Shown piece by piece: positions 1 to 7,625 of a stretch of 64,000 nucleotides of DNA. The notes below the pieces were generated by a model. That model saw only the letters and a list, made by a program, of their open reading frames with translations, was not told where the DNA came from and did not search any database. Source of the stretch: an uncultured Hymenobacter sp. (GTDB lineage Bacteria > Bacteroidota > Bacteroidia > Cytophagales > Hymenobacteraceae). The stretch lies in the NCBI GenBank assembly GCA_913776615.1, contig CAJYPK010000027.1, forward strand, positions 1 through 64,000, read 5' to 3'. Each line of letters opens with the position of its first letter. The first letter of the stretch is position 1. Made by a program: the position numbers and the translations under genes.

Positions 1-72
1 GTATCGGATGGCACGCTGCTGGCCCTCAAGACGGCTTCGGCTAAGGTAACTCCCAAAAAGAAGGCGGGCTAG
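1..72 (+). pseudogene. 3' fragment of a second, inverted copy of the GH10-like gene
   Basis: The plus strand reads an open C-terminal stretch beginning VSDGTLLALK and ending KKKAG, then TAG at 70-72. It is identical to the end of the minus-strand gene at 138-1247. Only the end lies in the window, so it could be an intact convergent paralogue, a truncated duplicate or an assembly fold-back. I cannot separate these. Confidence 0.4.
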
Positions 73-209
73 TTGCGCGGACATTTTAGTCCGCGAGTGG
101 CCGGAGGTACCATTAGCGGACTACAAAGTCCGCGCAACTAGCCCGCCTTCTTTTTGGGAGTTACCTTAGCCGAAGCCGTCTTGAGGGCCAGCAGCGTGCC
201 ATCCGATAC
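1..209. repeat. Long inverted repeat at the window edge
   Basis: Bases 1-82 are the exact reverse complement of 128-209. The match continues imperfectly inward (71-94 against 116-139) as a hairpin repeat built on GCGGACTACAAAGTCCGC. The arm at 1-72 therefore encodes on the plus strand the last 23 residues and the TAG stop of the same protein that is encoded on the minus strand from 1247 to 138. Either two convergent copies of the gene meet here, or the sequence folds back on itself at a contig end. Because the window starts inside the arm, the full length of the duplication is not visible. Confidence 0.9.
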
Positions 210-1247
210 CTCGCCGAACAGCGATACGCCCGCCGCGCCGTGGCGCAGCGCATTTTCGATGCCTTGCTGCACCTCGGTCTCATTCTTAAAATCGGGCAGA
301 AACAGGCCGGCGTAGAGTGGGAATTTCCCGTTGAGCGCCTGCACGCCCTCGGCCACGGCCTGGCCAATCCAGGCCACGTTTTCCTTGTAGAAGCCGTGGT
401 AAATCATGGGGCACACGGCGGTGATGTTCCAGTTCACCCAGTCCTGCTTCACGTTGCGGTGGGCGATGTCGGGGGTGGGAAACACGGCGGCCGTGATGGA
501 CTTGCGGGTGGCGCGGGCCACGACGGTGAGGCGGCGCACCACCTCGTTTACCCGCTGATAGCGGAAGGCCCGCCACGAGGGACTGGCCTCGGGGTACTGC
601 ACCGTGTCGATGTCGATACCGTGCTCGGTTTTGTAGGCCGCCTTGCACACCGGGCAGTAGCAGAAGTCGTATTCGGGCAATTCGCTGGTTTGCACAATCT
701 TGTACTTGTCCCAGAGATTAACCGGCAGAATCACGTCGCAGAAGCGCACGTAGTCGAGGTGGATGCCATCGACGTAGTCCTTTTTGAGGGCGGCGGCGTA
801 GTCCTGCTCCAAATACTGCTTCACTTCCTCGCGCGAGGGGCAGAGCCAGCGGTAGTAGTCCACGTAGGGCGGATTAGTGGCGCACGACTCGCCCTTGCGG
901 CTCACGGCGTACCACTCGGGGTGGGCGGCCAGCAGGCTTTTCTCGCCCCGGTTCATGGTCCAGATCCAGCGGTGGGCTTCCAGCTTCTGGGCCTTGGCGG
1001 CGCGGAAATGCTTCTCGCTGTCGGCCTCGAAAAAGATGCCGCGAATGCCCGCTTCGTAGTACTTGCGGTAGCGGTCGGCGAGCTGCGCCTCTGAATCTTT
1101 CAGGTCAGGATTAGTCCAGACCCAGTGCTTCCAAGCGGCGGGGGCGGCGGGGGAAGGCAGCGGGGCGGCCGGGCTGGCGGCGGGCAGGAGCGGGGCCGCC
1201 AGGCCCAGCGCCAGGCTGTTTTTTACGAAATTGCGGCGACTGGTCAT
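138..1247 (-). CDS. Putative family-10-like glycoside hydrolase (GHL10/DUF187 type), Tat-exported
   Basis: Protein of 369 residues. The N-terminus MTSRRNFVKNSLALGLAAPLLP is a twin-arginine type signal (SRRNF then a hydrophobic stretch), so export is likely. The body looks like a TIM-barrel GHL10 protein: GIRGIFFEADSEK early, a tryptophan-rich segment (RWIWTMNRGE), then DYVDGIHLDYVRFCD, the typical strand with acidic residues. A CYCPVC pair near residue 200 may bind metal. Start ATG at 1247 overlaps the TGA of the upstream CBM9-like gene by 4 bases (ATGA), so the two are translationally coupled at the end of the SusC/SusD operon. Substrate is unknown; a polysaccharide backbone is only inferred from context. 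The 3' end is duplicated in inverted form at 1-82. Confidence 0.7.
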   Translation of the reverse strand: MTSRRNFVKNSLALGLAAPLLPAASPAAPLPSPAAPAAWKHWVWTNPDLKDSEAQLADRYRKYYEAGIRGIFFEADSEKHFRAAKAQKLEAHRWIWTMNRGEKSLLAAHPEWYAVSRKGESCATNPPYVDYYRWLCPSREEVKQYLEQDYAAALKKDYVDGIHLDYVRFCDVILPVNLWDKYKIVQTSELPEYDFCYCPVCKAAYKTEHGIDIDTVQYPEASPSWRAFRYQRVNEVVRRLTVVARATRKSITAAVFPTPDIAHRNVKQDWVNWNITAVCPMIYHGFYKENVAWIGQAVAEGVQALNGKFPLYAGLFLPDFKNETEVQQGIENALRHGAAGVSLFGEVSDGTLLALKTASAKVTPKKKAG

Positions 1248-2377
1248 GGCTTCAGCGTTTCAATTAAACCTTCGTCGTTGATGCGGATGCGGGGGCTGCC
1301 GGCCGCCGCGATGGTGGCCGTAAACTGGTAGGGCGTGGCTGCCAGTTCCAATTGGTTGGCCTGCTTTTCCACCTCGGCCTGCGGCGCGATGTTGAGCTCG
1401 GCCAGGGTGGCGGCGTAGTGGCCCGTCCGCTGGCGGTACTCCTGCTGGCGGTAGTACACGAGCCAGAGATACTGCTTGCGCAGCTCGGCGGCGGGCAGCT
1501 GCCAGGTGGTACCCACCCGGCGCGTAAACTGCAAGTAGCCCCAGCGCTCGGGGTAGTGCATGTTGATGACGCCCTGCGGCGACCACACCCAATTGTGCTC
1601 GGGTAAGTCTTGGCCGCTGGCATTGCGCAGCTTCACGGCGCGGCGGCCCTCGGCGCGGGTATCCCACTCCACCCGCGAAAAATTGATGCGCCACAGCGTA
1701 CCCTCGGCGGGGGGCTGCCACGGAAAGCCCATGCGCACCGCCTTGAGCGGAATGGCCATTTCCACCGTCCAGCCCTTGTCCTGGTCCTGCGCCTGGTTGA
1801 GCGTGCCGTTGAGGGCCACGCCCGAGCGCAGCCCGGCCACGTCCCAGCTGATGAGCGCGTCGCCCTGGTTGCGGTAGGGCTTGGGCAGGTACAGGTCGAA
1901 AATCTTGTTGATGGCGTTGACTTCGACCTCGAAATACTGGTGCGTGTTGTTATCGGGGTCGATGAACACCTCGAAGTCGTTGTCCTTGTAAATGATGTCG
2001 TCGTGGTGCGTCTGGTAGGCCCAGAGTTGCGGCTCCTGCATGGTCGCCGCGATGAACAGCGTGGAGTCGTTCCAGAGCATTTTCACCCGCGTCTGCAACG
2101 AGGGCAGCGGCTTGGCCGCCCCCTCGATATCCACGAAGTCGGTGGTCCAGGCAGCTTTCTGCCAGTCGCTCTCGCGCAGGTTGCCGTCCATCGTGAGCGG
2201 CTGGCTGGTGTGCTGCACCACGTAGCCCTTGGGCAGGGTAAAGAGGTTTTCAAGGCCTTGGAAAGCCGTTTGGGCGCGCAGGGGCGCGGCCAGCCCCAGG
2301 CCGAGCAAGGCGCCCAGCCCGCCGCGCCGCAAGTGGGGCAATAACGAGAAGGAAGAGGAAGTAGTGGATAGAGGCAT
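1244..2377 (-). CDS. Exported CBM9-like carbohydrate-binding protein
   Basis: Protein of 377 residues with an N-terminal hydrophobic export signal (GGLGALLGLGLAAPLRAQ). After it, PLTMDGNLRESDWQKAAW and the following strand (TLFIAATMQEPQLWA) match the CBM9-like fold (PF06452-type) of many Bacteroidota secreted proteins. Further family-like segments are DNDFEVFIDPDNN and YFEVEVNAINKIFDL. It lies about 100 bases after susD and overlaps the next gene by ATGA, so it belongs to the SusCD transcript. Likely role: surface or periplasmic glycan binding. Catalytic activity cannot be claimed. Confidence 0.8.
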   Translation of the reverse strand: MPLSTTSSSFSLLPHLRRGGLGALLGLGLAAPLRAQTAFQGLENLFTLPKGYVVQHTSQPLTMDGNLRESDWQKAAWTTDFVDIEGAAKPLPSLQTRVKMLWNDSTLFIAATMQEPQLWAYQTHHDDIIYKDNDFEVFIDPDNNTHQYFEVEVNAINKIFDLYLPKPYRNQGDALISWDVAGLRSGVALNGTLNQAQDQDKGWTVEMAIPLKAVRMGFPWQPPAEGTLWRINFSRVEWDTRAEGRRAVKLRNASGQDLPEHNWVWSPQGVINMHYPERWGYLQFTRRVGTTWQLPAAELRKQYLWLVYYRQQEYRQRTGHYAATLAELNIAPQAEVEKQANQLELAATPYQFTATIAAAGSPRIRINDEGLIETLKP

Positions 2378-2479
2378 GAGTGCGGGGAGGCCAGCGGGGG
2401 GCGTTGCGATAAAAAAAGTGAGGCTTTACCCCAGGCTGGCCCAGTGTAAAGCCTCACGTAACTAGTGCAGGCGCGGCGG

Positions 2480-4078
2480 TTATTTATCCCACCACACGCG
2501 CGAAGTCAGCAGGTCGCCACCGCTGAGGCTGGCCACGCCCGCCTGGTAGCCGGCTGGGTTGTTCGAGGCTTCGGTGCCCGGGTAAGGAAGGCGGCGCGGA
2601 ATAGTGCCCCCGGTAGCATTGCCAGGGTAGTTGACGGGGGTCAGCACGGGATAGCCCGAGCGGCGCCAGTTAAACCAGGCTTCAACGAAGTTGAAGGTAG
2701 TAGCCGTTTCCAGCCAGTACTGCTCGTTGATTTGCTGGAGCGGGTTAGTTGCGCTCAACGGGTTGGCACTCACGTAGGCGTTAATGGTAGCGGCGTTGAT
2801 GGTAGCAGCCGTAGCACTAAACTGGCTCAGCGACTGCATGGCCCCGCGCAGGCCATTGGCGTAGTGCGTGGCGGCATTAGCGCCCACGCTCCAGCCCCGG
2901 GTGGCCGCTTCGGCCAGTAAGAATTCGGTTTCGGCGTAAGTGAGTAGGAAGCTAGGGGCGCTTAGCTGAATATATACGTTTAGTCGGGGTCGCGAGTAGT
3001 TACCCAGCGGTGCGCTATCACTGCCGCTGCCCGTGGGGCCAGGGTAGTCGGCGCGGGTAGTAATGTCGAAGGCACCCTTCAACAGGTCGTAGCCGTTGGG
3101 TAGGCCGCGCTGCTTGCTAGGGTCGTTGTCGCCGGCCAGCGTTTGATCAGCGTTGTTTTTCACCCCGGCCTGCGGAATTTCGGCAACTACGCCCAGGCGC
3201 GGGTCACTAGTGGTGCGTAGGTAGTCGATGAGTGTTTTACTCCATTTTACTTCGCGAAAATCGTCGGGTACGAGCAGGGCGCTGGCCACTGCATTTCGGG
3301 TGTCGCCGAAGGCAATATCTCCTTGGACCAAGGCATTATCGGTGTAGCTGGTCATGGTGCCTGCCGCGGCTGCTTTCTCGGTATAGGTTTTGGCTAAGGT
3401 AGGGTTGGCTTTGGTCAGGCGCATCGCTACGCGCACCATGAGCGAGTAGCCCAGCTTTTTCCACTGTGCTACGTCGCCGTTGTATAGCAGGTCGCCCGCC
3501 GCTTTGGGTGCCGTCGCGTCTAGGCTGGCAATGGCCGCATCTAACTGCGTTAGAAGCGCCGGGTAGATGTCCTGCTGCTTGTCGTACTGCGGGGTGGTAG
3601 TCCCCCCCTGCGCAGCTTGCAATGCCTGCGTAAACGGAACGTCGCCGTACGTATCCGTAATGCGCTGGAATATCATCACCTTCATGATATTGCTGATGGC
3701 GATTACGTTGGCGTAGCGGGTTGTGCTCTGGGTAGTAGCTACCGTGATGGCCTGCTGCAAGCGGCTCAGGGCCGTGTAGTCTTGGTTGAAGATGATAGCT
3801 TGATACCCGGCTGAAGCGGAATTGACAACGTATTTGTCGCCGTTGCCATAGTAGCTGAACGTGCTGGCCAGGGCCTGGATAGACGTAGCTGGGTACAGCA
3901 GCTTTCCATACCCCATGTTAGCAAACGTTAGCTGCCCGTTAGTGAGCAGGTAGTTGGGGTTGAGTTTGTCGGCCGAAGCGGCATTAGGATTAGTATTTAT
4001 CTCATCCAGATACTTTTCCGAGCAGGAGGTGCCGCATAGCGCAGCCAGTAAAGCCGCGTAGATAATCGTCTTTTTCAT
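2480..4078 (-). CDS. SusD/RagB-family nutrient-binding outer-membrane lipoprotein
   Basis: Protein of 532 residues, of the SusD-like_2 subfamily. It starts with a lipoprotein signal (MKKTIIYAALLAALCGTSC), Cys19 being the likely lipidated residue. EKYLDEINTNPNAAS just after is typical of this subfamily, as is the TPR-like helical content (LLTYAETEFLLAEAATRGW). SusD proteins sit as a lid on the SusC barrel and capture the glycan at the cell surface. The stop of susC lies 9 bases upstream, the standard SusC-SusD pairing. Specific ligand cannot be read from sequence; the neighbouring enzymes suggest glycoprotein glycans. Confidence 0.93.
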   Translation of the reverse strand: MKKTIIYAALLAALCGTSCSEKYLDEINTNPNAASADKLNPNYLLTNGQLTFANMGYGKLLYPATSIQALASTFSYYGNGDKYVVNSASAGYQAIIFNQDYTALSRLQQAITVATTQSTTRYANVIAISNIMKVMIFQRITDTYGDVPFTQALQAAQGGTTTPQYDKQQDIYPALLTQLDAAIASLDATAPKAAGDLLYNGDVAQWKKLGYSLMVRVAMRLTKANPTLAKTYTEKAAAAGTMTSYTDNALVQGDIAFGDTRNAVASALLVPDDFREVKWSKTLIDYLRTTSDPRLGVVAEIPQAGVKNNADQTLAGDNDPSKQRGLPNGYDLLKGAFDITTRADYPGPTGSGSDSAPLGNYSRPRLNVYIQLSAPSFLLTYAETEFLLAEAATRGWSVGANAATHYANGLRGAMQSLSQFSATAATINAATINAYVSANPLSATNPLQQINEQYWLETATTFNFVEAWFNWRRSGYPVLTPVNYPGNATGGTIPRRLPYPGTEASNNPAGYQAGVASLSGGDLLTSRVWWDK

Positions 4079-4087
4079 CGCACTAGC

Positions 4088-7000
4088 TTATTTGAATTTA
4101 ACATTTAGGGTAAAACCGTACGTGCGGGTGAAGGGCAGCGAGCCACCTTCTACCCCGGCATAGGCAACCAGGGGCGAAATAGTATTCTCGGGGTCAATAT
4201 TGTCGGTGCGCTTCATGATAGTGAGAATATTACGCCCCACCAGCGACAGCGTAACGGCCTGGAACGGGGTGCGGGCCAGCACCGCCTGGTTGAAGGTATA
4301 ACCGAACGTGAGCTGGCGGAACTTGATGAAGCTGCCGTCGAGTACGAACGGCGTCTGCACGTTGCCAACGAGGCCTCTGTAGTAGGTGTAGGCGGCTACC
4401 GACGTGGTATTTACGGCACCGGTTTCCGTAACGCCTTGGGCGACTACGCCGCCGTCGCGGCCGACTAGCGTGGCTTGATTGAGGCCGCGGTCGTAGGAAT
4501 AGAACTCGGTAGCCGACAAAATCTTGTTGTTGAACTTATAGTCAATAAGTGCCGACAGGCTGAAGTTTCCGAAGTTGAAGTCGTTGCTCCAGCCACCATA
4601 CAGGTTGGCAATACCCGAGCCCATGGGCGTGAAGGCACCCTTCACCGGGATGCCATCGGCACCGATGATGATATTACCGTTAGAATCGCGTTTGTAGTCG
4701 TAGGCCATTATTTGCGCAATGGCATAGCCCTTCACAATGCTGATGTTAGCCGCGTTGCTGATAGCGGCGGGGCGGTAGGTGCCGGTTTTTATCGGGGCAT
4801 TGTCCCCGCCGTCGATATCCAGCACTTCGTTGTGCAGCTTCGTAAAATTGAAGCTCGACGACCACGTGAAGGCCCCGCGCTTAATGGGCACCACCGTCAG
4901 GGCCAGTTCGACCCCTCGGTTCAGCGTCGAGCCTAGGTTTACGGTCGCCCCGTCGTAGCCCGAGGCAATTGAAAGAGACTTGTTGACAATCTCACCGGAC
5001 GTTTTACGGTTGAAATAAGCCACGTCCACCCCGATGCGGTTGTTGAAGAATTTCAACTCCGTGCCTACTTCAAACTCCCGCAGGTTGTAGGGGCGCAGGA
5101 AGGCGTTGGGTAATGTGGAGCTTGCCGAAGCCTGTGGCACGCCGTTGATGGGGTTGCCGATGTTGTAGTACTGCTGGGTTTGGTAAGGGTTAGCCGCCTC
5201 GCCGCTGGTCTTGGCGTAGGAGGCGCGCAGCTTGCCGTAGCTTAGGGCTGGCTGGTCGAGCAAGTCGGAGAAAATAAAGCTGCCGGCCACCGAAGGCGTG
5301 AAAATGCTCCGGTTGCCATTGGGCAGCGTCGAGAACCGGTCATACCTACCAGTAGTGCCTAAGGTCAAGAATTTGTACGTGATGTCGGCCGTGTAGTAGG
5401 CCGAAGGAGTCACGATTTCCGTGAAGAGGTATTCGGGCCGGTCGGTTGTGCGCAAGTTGGAAGGCGAGTATAAGTAGGGCACGATAAACTGCCCACCCGA
5501 CAAGCGGCTGCTCTCAAACTTGTTGTGGCGGTAATTAGCCCCCAAACTGGCGCTAACGGAGAGGTCCTGATTCAGTTGCTTGCTGAACGATAGCAGGGCG
5601 TCGGTGTTCAGTTCCAGGCGACTACCCAAAGTAAGGCCGTTGAGCCCGCCCTCACCAGCCCTGGAGTAGAGCGTGCCGTAGGGCGTTACGTCGAAGCGGC
5701 GGTCGCTGGAGTAGTCGTAGCCCACGCGGCCCAGCAGCGAGAGGTAGTCGGTGAAGGCATATTTGGCCGACAGCGAGCTGATGAGGCGCTTCCGCGACAC
5801 ATCGTTGACGTACTGGTTCACCACAAACCACGGGTTAGTAGAGTAGCTATCTTCGTTCCAGGCCGTTTCCAGGCCGTTGTTGTCAGGATTGTAGCCCGGG
5901 GCCAGGGTAGCCTGGTCCACGTTAGCTGGCAGGAACAGGATATTGTTAGCGTTCAGGGGCGCGTCGCTGAGCTGCGGGCGATTTTTATCCTGCTGGTCAA
6001 TGTAATTGGCCGTCAGGTTGAAGCTCAGCTTCTGGGTCAGGTCGTAGCTTGTACTGAAATTTACGGTGCGGCGCGTCAGGCCGCTGTTGCGCAGGATGGA
6101 CTTCGCATCGAGGTTTGATACCGATAGGCGATAAGTACCCTTATCCCCGCCGCCCGATACCGAAATGGTATTCGTCCAAGACGGCGCGACGCGGTAAAAC
6201 TGATTGAAATTATTAGCCTTTACCGTCGAATACGGGTGCAACTGGCCATCGATGGCGATGGTAGGCGCCCCATCCAGCTTTTCGCCCCAGCCATAGTTGC
6301 CCGACTTGACGGCGGAAGTTAAGTCCGAAGGCCGCTTGCCTAGTAGCCCCTGGCCATACTCAGTCTGAAAATTCCGGCTATCCACGGCCCGGTCAAACTG
6401 CACGTTGGTGTTGTACTCTATCGTGGTTTTGCTACGCGAGCCGCTCTTGGTCGTAATCAATACTACGCCGTTGGCGGCGCGGGCGCCGTAAAGGGCCGAG
6501 GCCGTGGAGCCCTTGAGCACCGTCATGCTCTCCACGTCGTCGGGGTTGATGTTGCCGATACCATCGCCGAGGTCGGCGCCGCCCCACTCGCCCGAACTGC
6601 CGCGCACGGTGTTGTCCATCGGCACGCCGTTGATAACAATCAGCGGGGAGGAGGTGCCCGAGAAGGACGTGGTGCCCCGAATGTTGAGGCGGACCGAGGA
6701 GCCCGGGCCACCGCTCGTGCCTGCTATGTTCAGGCCGGCCACCCTACCTTGGAGCGAGTTGGCCACGTTGCTTTCGCGGGCCACCGAGAGCGCTTCGCCA
6801 CCTACTTTGGTTACGGAGTAGCCGAGCTTGCGCTCGTCCTTTTTGATACCCAGCGCCGTTACCACCACCTCGCCGAGCTCCTTGTTGTCGACGGCCATAA
6901 TGATATTGATGGACGAGCGGCCCTTTACGGCGACCGTCTGGCTCACGTAGCCGACGTAGGAGAAGACGAGCGTGGCGTTGTCGTCGGCGTTGATGGTATA

Positions 7001-7177
7001 GTTGCCATCGACGTCCGAAACGGTGCCCTGCGTCGTGCCGCTCACCAACACACTCACGCCGATAAGCGCCTCGTTGGCGGCACTGGTGATCTTACCAGAT
7101 ATCTTGTGCGCTTGCGCGTAGCTGTAGCCGTGGCTCATCAGCAGTTGCAAGACCACTAACTGTAGGGTTTTTCTCAT
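4088..7177 (-). CDS. SusC/RagA-family TonB-linked outer-membrane transporter
   Basis: Protein of 1029 residues. Signal peptide at about 1-21, then a carboxypeptidase-D-like regulatory domain (KISGKITSAANEALIGVSVL, near 25-105), the conserved GEVVVTALGIKKDE segment, a TonB plug with SLQGRVAGLNI and LKGSTASALYGARAANGVV, and a long beta-barrel ending in FTLNVKFK. Such proteins import oligosaccharides across the outer membrane using TonB energy, paired with the SusD protein that follows 9 bases later. ATG at 7177 gives the signal peptide directly. There is a good promoter candidate about 315 bases upstream. No sigma/anti-sigma pair or hybrid two-component sensor sits next to it. Confidence 0.95.
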   Translation of the reverse strand: MRKTLQLVVLQLLMSHGYSYAQAHKISGKITSAANEALIGVSVLVSGTTQGTVSDVDGNYTINADDNATLVFSYVGYVSQTVAVKGRSSINIIMAVDNKELGEVVVTALGIKKDERKLGYSVTKVGGEALSVARESNVANSLQGRVAGLNIAGTSGGPGSSVRLNIRGTTSFSGTSSPLIVINGVPMDNTVRGSSGEWGGADLGDGIGNINPDDVESMTVLKGSTASALYGARAANGVVLITTKSGSRSKTTIEYNTNVQFDRAVDSRNFQTEYGQGLLGKRPSDLTSAVKSGNYGWGEKLDGAPTIAIDGQLHPYSTVKANNFNQFYRVAPSWTNTISVSGGGDKGTYRLSVSNLDAKSILRNSGLTRRTVNFSTSYDLTQKLSFNLTANYIDQQDKNRPQLSDAPLNANNILFLPANVDQATLAPGYNPDNNGLETAWNEDSYSTNPWFVVNQYVNDVSRKRLISSLSAKYAFTDYLSLLGRVGYDYSSDRRFDVTPYGTLYSRAGEGGLNGLTLGSRLELNTDALLSFSKQLNQDLSVSASLGANYRHNKFESSRLSGGQFIVPYLYSPSNLRTTDRPEYLFTEIVTPSAYYTADITYKFLTLGTTGRYDRFSTLPNGNRSIFTPSVAGSFIFSDLLDQPALSYGKLRASYAKTSGEAANPYQTQQYYNIGNPINGVPQASASSTLPNAFLRPYNLREFEVGTELKFFNNRIGVDVAYFNRKTSGEIVNKSLSIASGYDGATVNLGSTLNRGVELALTVVPIKRGAFTWSSSFNFTKLHNEVLDIDGGDNAPIKTGTYRPAAISNAANISIVKGYAIAQIMAYDYKRDSNGNIIIGADGIPVKGAFTPMGSGIANLYGGWSNDFNFGNFSLSALIDYKFNNKILSATEFYSYDRGLNQATLVGRDGGVVAQGVTETGAVNTTSVAAYTYYRGLVGNVQTPFVLDGSFIKFRQLTFGYTFNQAVLARTPFQAVTLSLVGRNILTIMKRTDNIDPENTISPLVAYAGVEGGSLPFTRTYGFTLNVKFK

Positions 7178-7625
7178 GGTGCATTGAATGGATGGTGAGA
7201 GAAATGGAGGGTGGGGAAAAAGTGAAATGAACTGTCGGGGAGCCGCTTAGAAGTGGCGTTGAAGCAATAGGAGCTAACCGAGGCGAGCTTGGCTGGCTAA
7301 AAGCTTTAAGTAGAAAAGAAAGCAGAGCCGCCAGGCGCGTAGGACGGCTTGGCAACGTCAAAATCAAGAAACTGGGTAGAAAATCGGGCAGTCAGACTAC
7401 CGGCGTGCAAGATGCTGGCAGCTGGCAACTAGTTGCTATGTAGCTGCATGTTAGTACTAAGTCGTCGAAATACCTTAGTCAATGGATTGGTCCAAAAGTA
7501 GTTGCCTGCTGGTTATAAGTCAAGTAAACTACCGGAAATATACCCGAAATATACGGCTCAAAATACCAAAAAAGTCCTCGCAAACTAGCTTGATTATCAA
7601 TTTGGTGCGGCGGTGTGCGGTGGCC
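7178..7625. other. Intergenic region upstream of susC
   Basis: 448 bases with no convincing gene on either strand. It separates the stop of the GH92 gene from the susC start and holds the promoter candidate at 7493-7523, giving a leader of about 300 bases. I see no clear terminator hairpin for the GH92 gene. Confidence 0.6.
7493..7523 (-). promoter_or_regulatory. Candidate Bacteroidota promoter for the susC operon
   Basis: Read on the minus strand, TTG (7523-7521), a 20-base spacer, then TACTTTTG (7500-7493). This matches the Bacteroidota primary-sigma pattern TTG-N19-21-TAnnTTTG exactly. Confidence 0.6.
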
